Shown one piece after another: positions 35,111 through 46,513 of a stretch of DNA of 64,000 nt; the first letter of the stretch is position 1; every line of letters starts with the position of its first letter. The DNA is taken from contig NZ_JAAGPD010000038.1 in assembly GCF_017104565.1 (NCBI RefSeq), positions 1 through 64,000 of the forward strand, in the 5' to 3' direction. The notes under the pieces were generated by a model. The model was not told the DNA's origin and ran no database searches. It saw nothing but the letters and a program-made list of their open reading frames with translations. This DNA is from Paraburkholderia sp. Tr-20389. GTDB lineage: Bacteria > Pseudomonadota > Gammaproteobacteria > Burkholderiales > Burkholderiaceae. A program made the position numbers and the translations under genes.

Positions 35111-37156
35111 TCAGCGGGTCGAACCCGGCTTGTTCGTGCCACCCGGCGTGTTGCGGTTGCGCAGCGTCGGTTTGCCCGCGCGAGCTTGCGCTCCCGCCTG
35201 CGCCTTGGTCTTCGGCTTCGCTGCCTTGGTCGCGGCGATCTGCGCAGCCGTGTCGGTCTGTTCGTCGGCGTTGTCGAGGTAAGCCGTCGCGCCTTCAACC
35301 GCTGCGGGCTTCCACACCTGGCCGATCGCAAGCGATTGCAGCTTCTTCTTGCCGCCGTACCACACGTTCACAAGACCACGCGAGAAGAACACGGCCGAGA
35401 ACATCGACGTCATGATGCCGATACAGTGCACGACGGCAAAGCCGCGCACCGGGCCGGAGCCGAACGCGAGCAGCGCGAGGCCGGCGATCAGGGTGGTCAC
35501 GTTCGAGTCGAGAATCGTCGCCCATGCATGCGCGTAGCCGTTCTGGATGGCCAGTTGCGGCGGCGCGCCGTTGCGCAGTTCTTCACGCACACGCTCGTTG
35601 ATCAGCACGTTCGCGTCGATGGCCATACCGAGCGCCAGCGCGATAGCGGCAATACCCGGCAAGGTGAGCGTGGCCTGCAGCATCGACAGGACCGCGATCA
35701 GCAGCAGCAGGTTCACCGACAGCGCGATCATCGAGATCAGGCCGAACAGCATGTAGTACGCGATCATGAAGGCCGCGATCGCGATAAAGCCGTACACGAC
35801 GGAATCGAAGCCCTTCTTGATGTTGTCCGCGCCGAGGCTCGGGCCGATCGTACGTTCTTCGATGATGTCCATCGGTGCCGCGAGCGAACCGGCGCGCAAC
35901 AGCAGCGCGAGGTCGGTTGCCGCTTGCGGGGTCGGCTGGCCCGTGATCTGGAAGCGGTCGCCCAGTTCCGACTGGATCGTCGCGACCGTCAGCACTTCGC
36001 CCTTGCCCTTTTCGAACAGCACCATCGCCATCGGCTTGCCGATGTTGTCGCGCGACACGCTGCGCACCGCGCGGCCGCCTGCCGAATCGAGACGGATGTT
36101 GACGGACGGACGCTGATGCTCGTCGAAGCCCGCCGACGCGTCGATGATGCGGTCGCCCGTGAAGATCACGGCCTTGCGCAGCAGCACGGGTACGGCATTG
36201 CCTTGCGTGAACAGTTCGTCGCCTGCCGGAACAGGGTCGGACGGATTCGGATGCAGGCCGTTCGGATCGGCGAGGCGCGCTTCGAGCGTCGCCGTACGGC
36301 CGATGATGTCCTTCGCCTTCGCCGTGTCCTGCACGCCCGGCAGTTCGACGACGATGCGGTCGGAGCCTTGCTGCTGGATGACGGGTTCGGCCACGCCGAG
36401 CTCGTTGACCCGGTTATGCAGCGTCGTGATGTTCTGCTTGAGCGCTGCGTCTTCGACCGTCTTCTGTACGGCAGGCGTGAACGTGCCCACCGCCTGGAAG
36501 CCGCCGCTCGGATTCGGCTGCGTCGCCCACTGGAGTTCGGTGACGCCCGTGGTCAGCTGCTTGCGCGCCGTTTCCGCGACGTCCTGATCGGCGAAATTGA
36601 TGACGACCGACTGGCCGACGCGGTTCACGCCGCCATCGCGGATGCCCTTGTCGCGCAGCAGCGTGCGCGCATCCGATGCGTCGGAATCCAGTTTCTTGTT
36701 GAGCGCGCCTGCCATGTCGACTTGCAGCAGGAAGTGCACGCCGCCGCGCAGGTCGAGACCGAGGTACATGGGCAGCGCGTGCAGCGCGGTCAGCCAGTGC
36801 GGCGACGCGCTTTGCAGGTTCAGCGCCACGATGAACTGCGGATCGGTCGGGTCGCTGTTGAGCGACTTTTGCAGCAGATCCTTCACGCGCAGTTGCGTGT
36901 CGGTGTCTTTCAGACGCACGCGGATGTTCGCGTTCTGCGTCGAGTTGTCGAACGTGACGTCGTCGGGCTTGATCTGGCTGGATGCGAGCGCCGCTTCGAC
37001 CTGCGACAGCGTGGTCGAATCGAGCTTCACCGTTGCCTTGCCGCTCGACACCTGCACCGCCGGCGCTTCGCCGAAGAAATTGGGCAGCGTGTACACGAGG
37101 CCGATGACCAGCGCCACCAGCATCACGGCATACTTCCAGAGGGGGTAACGATTCAT
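35111..37156 (-). CDS. secD: Protein translocase subunit SecD
   Basis: 681 aa from the ATG at 37156 (MNRYPLWKYAVML). First helix at residues 8-26, then the large periplasmic P1 domain with GLDLRGGVHFLLQVD, and the five C-terminal helices including TIGPSLGADNIKKGFDSVVYGFIAIAAF (in part) and GMAIDANVLINERVREELRNG, the RND-type D-containing motif. A Lys/Arg/Ala/Gly-rich tail of about 35 residues after the last helix (KTKAQAGAQARAGKPTLRNR and onward) is longer than usual. A structured 73-nt intergenic element separates it from yajC. Confidence 0.97.
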   Translation of the reverse strand: MNRYPLWKYAVMLVALVIGLVYTLPNFFGEAPAVQVSSGKATVKLDSTTLSQVEAALASSQIKPDDVTFDNSTQNANIRVRLKDTDTQLRVKDLLQKSLNSDPTDPQFIVALNLQSASPHWLTALHALPMYLGLDLRGGVHFLLQVDMAGALNKKLDSDASDARTLLRDKGIRDGGVNRVGQSVVINFADQDVAETARKQLTTGVTELQWATQPNPSGGFQAVGTFTPAVQKTVEDAALKQNITTLHNRVNELGVAEPVIQQQGSDRIVVELPGVQDTAKAKDIIGRTATLEARLADPNGLHPNPSDPVPAGDELFTQGNAVPVLLRKAVIFTGDRIIDASAGFDEHQRPSVNIRLDSAGGRAVRSVSRDNIGKPMAMVLFEKGKGEVLTVATIQSELGDRFQITGQPTPQAATDLALLLRAGSLAAPMDIIEERTIGPSLGADNIKKGFDSVVYGFIAIAAFMIAYYMLFGLISMIALSVNLLLLIAVLSMLQATLTLPGIAAIALALGMAIDANVLINERVREELRNGAPPQLAIQNGYAHAWATILDSNVTTLIAGLALLAFGSGPVRGFAVVHCIGIMTSMFSAVFFSRGLVNVWYGGKKKLQSLAIGQVWKPAAVEGATAYLDNADEQTDTAAQIAATKAAKPKTKAQAGAQARAGKPTLRNRNTPGGTNKPGSTR

Positions 37157-37191
37157 GGAGTGGTCCAACGGGAGGTTGGCTTGAAAGCGAT

Positions 37192-37264
37192 GCGTCCGGC
37201 GATGAGCGCGGCGAGCGGAAGCGTCGGATGGAGATTCCGCTCGGCGCGAGGCCGCGCCGGACGC
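37192..37264. repeat. Nested inverted repeats between yajC and secD
   Basis: An outer 10-bp arm GCGTCCGGCG/CGCCGGACGC (37192-37201, 37255-37264) encloses an inner 9-bp arm CGAGCGGAA/TTCCGCTCG (37212-37220, 37235-37243). There is no T-tract, so it is not a simple terminator. In the mRNA it would form a long hairpin ending 36 nt before the secD start. Confidence 0.6.
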
Positions 37265-37277
37265 AAGAGAGCAGGCC

Positions 37278-37607
37278 TTACAGCGACTTCAGGGTGCCCT
37301 TCGGCAGAATGGTCGTGACGGAGGCCTTCTGCACGGTGATTTCGGTGCCTTCTGCGATTTCGACCCCAACGTAGGCTTCGCCGACCTTCGTCACCTTGCC
37401 GACGATGCCGCCGTTCGTCACCACTTCATCGCCCTTGGCCATGGCGGAAAGCATGTTGCGGTGTTCCTTCTGGCGCTTCATTTGCGGGCGAATCATGATG
37501 AAGTACAGCACCGCGAACATCAGAATCAGCGGCAGGAAGCTCATCAGGCTCGATTCGGCGCCACCTGCTGCACTGCCTTGCGCGAAGGCATTGGAAATGA
37601 ACGACAC
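37278..37607 (-). CDS. yajC: Sec translocon accessory subunit YajC
   Basis: 109-aa single-helix membrane protein. The helix SFLPLILMFAVLYFIMIRPQMKRQKEH ends with the conserved RPQxKRxKEH motif at about residues 40-50, followed by a small cytoplasmic domain (GDEVVTNGGIVGKVTKVGEAYVGVEIAEG). It associates with SecDF. It lies between tgt and secD on the same strand, the normal order. RBS AACGGAGAGACC precedes the ATG at 37607. Confidence 0.97.
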   Translation of the reverse strand: MSFISNAFAQGSAAGGAESSLMSFLPLILMFAVLYFIMIRPQMKRQKEHRNMLSAMAKGDEVVTNGGIVGKVTKVGEAYVGVEIAEGTEITVQKASVTTILPKGTLKSL

Positions 37608-37798
37608 GTTGGTCTCTCCGTTATAACAATCGAAAAAAATCAGCCGGTTATTCTACCACTGGCCATTTACGGGACGGCACCCGGAACGGGTTTTCCTGAC
37701 GGGCGGTCAAGGGCTTTGGGCACCGATCCGAAAGTTAATTGTAATGTCTGGCGCGCTATGTGGGAGGCTCGCTTGTCACGAGCCTTCCGGCGCCGCGT

Positions 37799-40255
<2,457 letters not shown>

Positions 40256-40370
40256 TCACGAGCGGCTATGATTGCGGGACATTGCCGCGGCGGCCCGGCG
40301 TGCGCACACAACTCATGCGCGCACTGGCCGCAAAACTTCTGAAGCCGATATTGTACTTGCGAAGCGACTC

Positions 40371-42593
40371 ATGCCTTTGTCCGATACCCGTTCACCCCTC
40401 GACACCGACGACGACAGCGCCCCGACGAAGCGCCGCGCCGCGCGGAGCAAGGCGGACACGGACGCGGCTGCGCCCGGGTTGAAAGACGCGCCACAAGGCG
40501 CAAAAAAGCCCGCCGCAAAGAAGCCCACGCTCGCCAAAACGGCCGACAAGCTCGCCAAGCTAGGCCTCACGCGCGATATCGATCTCGTGCTGCATCTGCC
40601 CATGCGCTACGAGGACGAAACCTCGCTGACGCCGATCGGCGAACTGCTGCCCGGCGGTATCGCGCAGACGGAAGGCGTCGTGTACGACAACGAAATCGCG
40701 TACCGGCCGCGCCGCCAGCTGCTTGTGAAAATGCGCGACGAAGCAGGCGACGAACTGATCCTGCGCTTCCTCAATTTCTACGGCTCGCAGGTCAAGCAGA
40801 TGTCGGTGGGTGTGCGGCTGCGCGTGCGCGGCGACGTGCGCGGCGGCTTCTTCGGGATGGAGATGGTGCATCCGGCCGTTCGTGCCGTCGATGAAGACAC
40901 GCCGCTGCCGCAAGCGCTCACGCCTGTTTATCCGAGGACGGCGGGCGTGTCGCAGGCCTATCTGCGCAAGGCGATCGACAACGCGCTCGCGCGCACGTCG
41001 CTGCCGGAACTGCTGCCGGAGCCTATCGAGCGGCAATATCTGCGGCCGCTCGAAGTCCCGGCGCTGATGGACGCGGTGCGGACGTTGCATCATCCGAATT
41101 CGCATTCGGACGAGACGGCGCTGATCGACGGCACGCATCCCGCGTGGACGCGCATCAAGTTCGAGGAACTGCTCGCGCAGCAACTGTCGCTCAAGCGCGC
41201 GCACGAGGAACGCCGCACCCGCGCCGCGCCCGCGATGCCGCGCCGCGCCGATGCGGACGAGACATCGCTGGTCGCGCGTCTGCTGGCAACGCTGCCGTTC
41301 TCGCTGACGGGCGCACAGCAACGCGTGTGCGGTGAAATCGCGCAGGATCTGACGCAGCCGCATCCGATGCAGCGCCTGTTGCAGGGCGACGTCGGCAGCG
41401 GCAAGACGGTTGTCGCGGCACTCGCGGCCGCGCAGGCGATCGACGCCGGTTATCAGGCGGCGATGATGGCGCCGACCGAAATTCTCGCCGAACAGCACGC
41501 GCGCAAGCTGCGCGGGTGGCTGGAGCCGCTCGGCGTGACGGTCGCGTGGCTCGCGGGCAGTCTCAAGACCAAGGAAAAGCGCAGCGCGATCGAAGCGGCC
41601 GCGCTCGGCACCGCGCAACTCGTGATCGGCACGCACGCGATCATCCAGGACGCGGTCGAGTTCGCGCGGCTCGGCCTCGTGATCGTCGACGAGCAGCATC
41701 GCTTCGGCGTCGCGCAGCGGCTTGCGCTGCGCGCCAAGGCTCAAAATGCCGCCGATGGCGCGCGCGATTTCCAGCCGCATCAGCTGATGATGTCGGCCAC
41801 GCCGATTCCGCGCACGCTCGCGATGACGTATTACGCTGACCTCGAGGTCTCGACAATCGACGAACTGCCGCCCGGCCGTACGCCGATCCTGACCAAGCTC
41901 GTGTCCGACGGGCGCCGCGACGAAGTGATCGGCCGCGTGCGCGAGGCGGCGCTGACGGGGCGGCAGGTGTACTGGGTGTGTCCGCTGATCGAGGAAAGCG
42001 AGACGCTGCAGTTGCAGACGGCCGTCGAAACCTACGAAACGCTCGTTGCCGCGCTGCCGGAGCTGAAGGTCGGGCTCGTGCACGGACGCCTCACGCCCGT
42101 CGAAAAAGCGACCGTGATGGACGCGTTCAGCCGCAACGAAGTGCAGCTGCTGGTCGCGACGACGGTGATCGAAGTGGGCGTCGACGTGCCGAACGCGTCG
42201 CTGATGGTGATCGAGCACGCGGAGCGCTTCGGGTTGGCTCAGTTGCATCAGTTGCGCGGACGGGTGGGGCGCGGCAGCGCGGCCTCCGTGTGCGTGCTGC
42301 TGTACACCGGACCATTGTCGATGACGGCGCGCGCGCGCCTGCAAACGATGCGCGAAACCACCGACGGCTTCGAAATCGCGCGTCGCGACCTCGAAATCCG
42401 CGGTCCCGGCGAGTTTCTCGGCGCGCGGCAGTCGGGCGCCGCGATGCTGCGGTTCGCCGATCTCGAAAACGACGGCTGGCTGATCGAGCCGGCGCGTGAA
42501 GCGGCGGCGACGCTGCTCGCGCAGTATCCGAATGTCGTCACGCAACATCTTTTGCGCTGGCTGAATACGCGCGAGCAATATCTGAAAGCCTGA
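40371..42593 (+). CDS. recG: ATP-dependent DNA helicase RecG
   Basis: Branched-DNA translocase that regresses stalled forks and processes R-loops; 740 aa from the first in-frame ATG (40371). An unconserved, charged N-terminal stretch of about 60 residues precedes the wedge/OB domain (RYEDETSLTPIGELLPGG). Helicase motifs: Walker A QGDVGSGKTVVA, DEQH box in VIVDEQHRFGVAQR, MSATPIPRTLAMTYY, and motif VI in HQLRGRVGRG. The TRG-type C-terminus IRGPGEFLGARQSG is present. A TTG at 40272 would add 33 residues; no ribosome site decides between them. Confidence 0.96.
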   Translation: MPLSDTRSPLDTDDDSAPTKRRAARSKADTDAAAPGLKDAPQGAKKPAAKKPTLAKTADKLAKLGLTRDIDLVLHLPMRYEDETSLTPIGELLPGGIAQTEGVVYDNEIAYRPRRQLLVKMRDEAGDELILRFLNFYGSQVKQMSVGVRLRVRGDVRGGFFGMEMVHPAVRAVDEDTPLPQALTPVYPRTAGVSQAYLRKAIDNALARTSLPELLPEPIERQYLRPLEVPALMDAVRTLHHPNSHSDETALIDGTHPAWTRIKFEELLAQQLSLKRAHEERRTRAAPAMPRRADADETSLVARLLATLPFSLTGAQQRVCGEIAQDLTQPHPMQRLLQGDVGSGKTVVAALAAAQAIDAGYQAAMMAPTEILAEQHARKLRGWLEPLGVTVAWLAGSLKTKEKRSAIEAAALGTAQLVIGTHAIIQDAVEFARLGLVIVDEQHRFGVAQRLALRAKAQNAADGARDFQPHQLMMSATPIPRTLAMTYYADLEVSTIDELPPGRTPILTKLVSDGRRDEVIGRVREAALTGRQVYWVCPLIEESETLQLQTAVETYETLVAALPELKVGLVHGRLTPVEKATVMDAFSRNEVQLLVATTVIEVGVDVPNASLMVIEHAERFGLAQLHQLRGRVGRGSAASVCVLLYTGPLSMTARARLQTMRETTDGFEIARRDLEIRGPGEFLGARQSGAAMLRFADLENDGWLIEPAREAAATLLAQYPNVVTQHLLRWLNTREQYLKA

Positions 42594-42666
42594 TGAAATC
42601 TCGTGCAAGGGAGTGCTTCGCGCTGCAGCATGCCTGGTTCGGCTTGAAGGTTGGCCAATTGGCCCC

Positions 42667-42694
42667 ATAGGTGTATAACAGAAACCTATCGAAT
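42667..42694 (+). promoter_or_regulatory. Candidate OxyR autoregulatory site and oxyR promoter
   Basis: ATAGGT, 11 bp, ACCTAT (42667-42672, 42684-42689) is a LysR-type T-N11-A palindrome with the ATAG/CTAT tetramers known from OxyR sites. It covers a TATAAC -10 box (42674-42679) and continues into CTATCGAAT (42686-42694), a 9-mer repeated upstream of katA. Position over the -10, 23-50 nt before the oxyR start, suits autorepression. Confidence 0.5.
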
Positions 42695-42716
42695 CTATCG
42701 CCCTGATTGGTCCCCA

Positions 42717-43676
42717 ATGACCCTCACTGAACTAAAGTACATTGTCGCGGTAGCGCGCGAGCGCCATTTCGGCCGCGCGGCAGAAGCGTGTTTCGTGAGC
42801 CAGCCGACGTTGTCGGTCGCGATCAAGAAGCTCGAGGACGAGCTGAACGTACAGATTTTCGAGCGCGGCACGAGCGAAGTCAGCGTCACGCCGATTGGCG
42901 AGCAGATCGTCACCCAGGCGCAGCGCGTGCTCGAACAGACGCTCGCCATCAAGGAGATCGCCAAGCAGGGCAAGGATCCGCTGGTCGGGCCGCTGCGCCT
43001 CGGCGTGATTTACACGATCGGGCCGTACCTGCTGCCCACGCTCGTCAAGCAGATGATCAAGCGCGTTCCGCAGATGCCGCTGATGCTGCAGGAAAACTAC
43101 ACGCTCAAGCTGATCGAACTGCTGAAGCAGGGCGAAATCGACGTCGCGATCATGGCGCTGCCGTTTCCGGAAACCGGCTTGATGCTGCGTCCGCTGTACG
43201 ACGAGCCGTTCGTCGTCGCGCTGCCGTCGGGCCATGCGTGGGAGTCGCGCAACAAGATCGATCCGGGCGACCTGAAGCAGGAAACCATGCTGCTGCTCGG
43301 CAGCGGCCATTGCTTCCGCGATCACGTGCTCGGCGTGTGTCCGGAACTGATGCGCTTCTCGCAGAACGCCGACGGCATCCAGAAGACCTTCGAGGGATCG
43401 TCGCTGGAAACGATCCGGCATATGGTCGCGAGCGGCGTCGGCATTACGGTGCTGCCGCGCATGTCGGTGCACGAAGTGAAGCCGCACGCGGGCGGCGTCG
43501 ATTCCGGCCTGCTCAGCTACGTGCCGTTCGACGATCCCGTGCCGGATCGCCGCGTCGTGCTGGCCTGGCGCAAGAGCTTCACGCGGATGCCCGCCATCGA
43601 CGCGATCTGCGATGCGATCGCCGCCTGCGATCTGCCGGGCGTGAAGAAGCTCGATCTGCCCGCCGCCGTCAACTGA
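42717..43676 (+). CDS. oxyR: Peroxide-sensing LysR-type regulator OxyR
   Basis: 319 aa from the ATG at 42717 (MTLTELKYIVAVARERHFG). Winged HTH at residues 1-60 (HFGRAAEACFVSQPTLSVAIKKLE in part), then the regulatory domain. The redox pair is Cys-x8-Cys in GHCFRDHVLGVCPEL at about residues 199 and 208, the positions used by E. coli OxyR, so it should sense H2O2 by disulfide formation. The upstream 22 codons to 42651 overlap the likely promoter and are rejected. katA and dps, classical OxyR targets, follow on the same strand. Confidence 0.96.
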   Translation: MTLTELKYIVAVARERHFGRAAEACFVSQPTLSVAIKKLEDELNVQIFERGTSEVSVTPIGEQIVTQAQRVLEQTLAIKEIAKQGKDPLVGPLRLGVIYTIGPYLLPTLVKQMIKRVPQMPLMLQENYTLKLIELLKQGEIDVAIMALPFPETGLMLRPLYDEPFVVALPSGHAWESRNKIDPGDLKQETMLLLGSGHCFRDHVLGVCPELMRFSQNADGIQKTFEGSSLETIRHMVASGVGITVLPRMSVHEVKPHAGGVDSGLLSYVPFDDPVPDRRVVLAWRKSFTRMPAIDAICDAIAACDLPGVKKLDLPAAVN

Positions 43677-43752
43677 ACGCTGTTCCTAAAGGCGCATCGA
43701 CAGCCTGCTCGCTGTTGATGCGCCGCCCGCCGCCTTCTGCATGAGGCGGCGC

Positions 43753-43794
43753 CTATCGAATATATAAAATTAATCAAATCGCGCAATTCGATAG
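43753..43794 (+). promoter_or_regulatory. Inverted repeat CTATCGAAT-N24-ATTCGATAG upstream of katA
   Basis: Perfect 9-bp arms at 43753-43761 and 43786-43794 in an AT-rich stretch. The left arm is identical to the 9-mer in the oxyR promoter. ATAG/CTAT elements of this kind make up OxyR sites, so this is a candidate OxyR-controlled promoter for the 43-aa ORF and katA. Confidence 0.5.
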
Positions 43795-43854
43795 TTTTTA
43801 ATAAGATTTCCTCCATGGGTCCCCGCGATCCACCACTACACACCGGAGGAAATC

Positions 43855-43986
43855 ATGCAGCCGTCCACGTCTTCGCTGTTCCCGTCAGTTTCCTCGTCAT
43901 CGCAGCAACCGGCTGCCGCTAGCAGCGCGTCCAGCTTCAGAACGGTTGCGTTTTCACTGCTCGTCGACCGCGCGCTGTCCGCCTGA
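43855..43986 (+). CDS. Putative 43-aa small protein between oxyR and katA
   Basis: ATG at 43855 is preceded by an excellent ribosome site, GGAGGA at 43845-43850, four nt upstream. The product begins [18 protein letters not shown], continues with a short Ala/Ser-rich part, and ends [11 protein letters not shown]. It is Ser/Ala-rich (about half of residues), with no signal peptide or cysteine and only a weakly hydrophobic C-terminal patch. It lies between the candidate OxyR site and katA (76 nt before the katA ATG) on the same strand. I do not recognise a family. It could be a small stress protein or a translated leader; the strong ribosome site is the main support. Confidence 0.5.
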   Translation: MQPSTSSLFPSVSSSSQQPAAASSASSFRTVAFSLLVDRALSA

Positions 43987-44062
43987 ACGCGCCCACGCTG
44001 TTCACCGAATCGAATCCATCCCACGCTACGACCGCAACTCAAGCATCACCCGGAGAAGAACT

Positions 44063-45517
44063 ATGTCTGAACGCAATCTCACCACCGCCTCGGGCGCACC
44101 TGTCGCCGACAACCAGAATTCGCTGACGGCGGGCCCACGCGGCCCCGTCGCGCTGCAGGACGTGTGGCTGATCGAAAAGCTCGCTCACTTCGACCGCGAA
44201 GTGATTCCTGAGCGCCGCGTTCACGCGAAGGGTTCGGGCGCGTTCGGCATGCTCAAGGTGACGCACGACATCTCGCGCTACACGAAGGCGAAGGTGTTCT
44301 CGCAAGTGGGCAAGGAAACGCCGCTCTTCATGCGCTTTTCGACGGTGGCGGGCGAGCGCGGTGCCGCCGACGCCGAGCGCGACGTGCGCGGCTTCTCGAT
44401 CAAGTTCTATACGGAAGAGGGCAACTGGGACGTGGTGGGCAACAACACGCCCGTGTTCTTCATCCGCGATCCGCTGAAGTTTCCCGACTTCATTCACACG
44501 CAAAAGCGCGATCCGTACACGAACATGCGCAGCGCGACGAACGCGTGGGATTTCTTCTCGCGACACCCCGAGTCGCTGCATCAGGTGACGATCGTGATGA
44601 GCGATCGCGGCATTCCGAAGAATTACCGCCAGATGCATGGTTTCGGCTCGCACACGTTCTCGTTCATCAACGCGAATGACGAGCGCTTCTGGGTCAAGTT
44701 TCATTTCAAGTCGATGCAGGGCATCGAAAACTACACCGACGAAGAAGCCGCGCAAGTGGTCGCGCGCGACCGTGAAAGCGCGCAGCGCGATCTGGTCGAA
44801 TCGATCGACGGCGGCGAATTTCCGAAATGGCGCTTCCAGATCCAGGTGATGCCCGAACAGGATGCAGCGGCGTACCGCTACAACCCGTTCGATATCACGA
44901 AGGTCTGGCCGTACAAGGACTATCCGCTGATCGACGTCGGTGTGATCGAGTTGAACCGCAACGCGCAGAACTATTTCGCGGATGTCGAGCAGGCCGCATT
45001 TACGCCGGCGAACGTGGTGCCGGGCATTGGCTTCTCGCCGGACCGTCTGTTGCAAGGACGGCTGTTCTCGTACGGTGACACGCAGCGCTATCGTCTCGGC
45101 GTGAATCACCATCTGATTCCCGTGAACGCGTCGCGCGCGCCGAACGTGCGCTCGTTCCATCGCGATGGCGGCATGCGCGTCGACGGCAATCTCGGCGGCA
45201 ATGTGAACTACGAGCCGAACCGTTTCGGCGACTTCGCGCAGGACCGTAATGCGATCGAGCCGCCGCTCGCGGCAGGCAATGTCGATCACTACAACCATCG
45301 CGAGGACGAGGACTACTACAGTCAGCCTGCGGCGCTGTTCAGGATTTTCGACAGCGCGCAGCGCGAGCGGCTGTTTGGCAACATCGCGCGAGCGATCGAC
45401 GGCGTGCCCGCCGATATCGTCGCGCGACAGATTGAGCACTTCCGCAAGATCGATCCGGCGTATGCGGACGGCGTGATCGCGGCAATCGAGGCGCTCGCGA
45501 AAGCGAAGGCGAAGTAA
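44063..45517 (+). CDS. katA: Monofunctional haem catalase KatA (small subunit)
   Basis: Dismutates H2O2; 484 aa, the length of clade 3 catalases. Start at the ATG 44063 with CGGAGAAGAAC upstream. The distal His lies in [16 protein letters not shown] (about residue 55), Asn in [15 protein letters not shown], and the proximal Tyr haem ligand in [14 protein letters not shown] (about residue 338). NADPH-site and tetramer regions look intact. No signal peptide, so cytoplasmic. Downstream of oxyR; expected to be OxyR-induced. A perfect GC hairpin follows the stop. Confidence 0.97.
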   Translation: MSERNLTTASGAPVADNQNSLTAGPRGPVALQDVWLIEKLAHFDREVIPERRVHAKGSGAFGMLKVTHDISRYTKAKVFSQVGKETPLFMRFSTVAGERGAADAERDVRGFSIKFYTEEGNWDVVGNNTPVFFIRDPLKFPDFIHTQKRDPYTNMRSATNAWDFFSRHPESLHQVTIVMSDRGIPKNYRQMHGFGSHTFSFINANDERFWVKFHFKSMQGIENYTDEEAAQVVARDRESAQRDLVESIDGGEFPKWRFQIQVMPEQDAAAYRYNPFDITKVWPYKDYPLIDVGVIELNRNAQNYFADVEQAAFTPANVVPGIGFSPDRLLQGRLFSYGDTQRYRLGVNHHLIPVNASRAPNVRSFHRDGGMRVDGNLGGNVNYEPNRFGDFAQDRNAIEPPLAAGNVDHYNHREDEDYYSQPAALFRIFDSAQRERLFGNIARAIDGVPADIVARQIEHFRKIDPAYADGVIAAIEALAKAKAK

Positions 45518-45528
45518 CGTTTGGGATT

Positions 45529-45552
45529 GCAGACGGCGGCTGCGCCGTCTGC
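45529..45552 (+). terminator. Hairpin after katA without T-tract
   Basis: Perfect 10-bp stem GCAGACGGCG/CGCCGTCTGC with loop GCTG, beginning 12 nt after the katA stop. The following bases (GTGAGCAG) lack a U-tract, so it more likely protects the katA mRNA end or partly terminates than acts as a full terminator. Confidence 0.5.
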
Positions 45553-45613
45553 GTGAGCAGTCAGGCTGGACAGGACGGGAGCGACGCGCTCTCGTCGGCA
45601 AAGGAGAAAGATC

Positions 45614-45805
45614 ATGGTTCAGATGGTGATGAACGCAGTCGGCTATCACGCCGGCAATGAAGCAGGCAATGAGACAGGCAACGCGGGCAGCGTCGCGCAA
45701 CAGGTGCGGACTCCCATGCTTTTCCAGAAGCTCGTTGGGTTCGCGATTCTCGGCAGTGGCTATGTGGCGATCGTCGCAACGCTGGTGCACGCCGTCGGCG
45801 GATGA
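45614..45805 (+). CDS. Putative 63-aa single-helix membrane protein
   Basis: ATG at 45614 with AAGGAGAAAGATC immediately upstream, a strong ribosome site. The N-terminal half is Gly/Asn/Ala-rich with a degenerate GNExGNxxGN repeat (HAGNEAGNETGNAG); the C-terminal half is one hydrophobic helix (LVGFAILGSGYVAIVATLVHAV) ending VGG. The charge pattern suggests N-in or N-out single spanning; no signal cleavage site. It lies 96 nt after katA and before dps, all on one strand. I do not recognise a family. Small membrane proteins with peroxide-response genes are plausible but unproven. Confidence 0.6.
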   Translation: MVQMVMNAVGYHAGNEAGNETGNAGSVAQQVRTPMLFQKLVGFAILGSGYVAIVATLVHAVGG

Positions 45806-45980
45806 CGAACCGCACGTATGGGGCCATGCGTGATTTGCGGGTCACGGGTAGCGAGGCGCAGGGTCGCGCGAACGCAAATGTGTTCCAGGCTACACTGGCG
45901 GGCGTTCGAGCGTTGAACGATTGCACACGCGCAGTTCCGGGCAAGCAGACCGGTTCGAATCACTCTTAAAAGGAGTCATC

Positions 45981-46469
45981 ATGGCCAAGAAAGAAGCCGT
46001 ACCGCACGTCAACATTGGTATCAGCGACAAGGATCGCAAGAAGATCGCAGAAGGTCTCTCGCGTCTTCTCGCGGACACGTACACGCTTTATCTGAAGACC
46101 CATAACTTCCACTGGAACGTCACGGGTCCGATGTTCAACACGCTGCATCTGATGTTCGAGACGCAGTACACGGAACTCGCGATGGCCGTCGACCTGATCG
46201 CCGAGCGCATCCGTGCGCTGGGCGTCGCTGCGCCCGGCAGCTACAAGGAATTCGCGAAGCTGTCGTCGATCGCCGAAGCGGACGGCGTGCCCGCCGCCGA
46301 AGACATGATCCGCCAGCTGGTGGAAGGCCAGGAAGCCGTGGTGCGCACCGCGCGCGCGATCTTCCCGGTGACGGACGCGGCCCACGACGAGCCGACGGCC
46401 GACCTGCTGACGCAACGCATGCAGACGCACGAAAAGAACGCGTGGATGCTGCGTTCGATGCTGGCGTAA
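45981..46469 (+). CDS. dps: Dps family DNA-binding ferritin-like protein
   Basis: 162-aa dodecameric iron-storage and DNA-protection protein. The inter-subunit ferroxidase site is in [27 protein letters not shown] (in part; His at about residues 38 and 50, Asp/Glu further on). The Lys-rich N-terminus ([21 protein letters not shown]) may bind DNA. AAAAGGAG lies eight nt upstream of the ATG at 45981. Usually part of the OxyR regulon with katA, which fits this cluster. Terminator follows. Confidence 0.96.
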   Translation: MAKKEAVPHVNIGISDKDRKKIAEGLSRLLADTYTLYLKTHNFHWNVTGPMFNTLHLMFETQYTELAMAVDLIAERIRALGVAAPGSYKEFAKLSSIAEADGVPAAEDMIRQLVEGQEAVVRTARAIFPVTDAAHDEPTADLLTQRMQTHEKNAWMLRSMLA

Positions 46470-46513
46470 TCGGTGCAACGGCGTAGGCAAAATGCCTGCG
46501 CTGCGTCGCCGAT

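Noticed and set aside
35186-37318. 710-codon plus-strand open frame opposite secD
   Set aside because: Shadow of secD; Arg/His/Asp-rich composition typical of antisense frames in GC-rich genomes.
42651-42664. TTGGCCAATTGGCC as another copy of the CCTGGCC palindrome
   Set aside because: It shares only the GGCC cores and lies 9 bp, not 22-24 bp, from the oxyR -10. It is more likely coincidence or part of the recG 3' region.
40560-42668. 702-codon minus-strand open frame opposite recG
   Set aside because: Shadow of recG; no recognisable domain.
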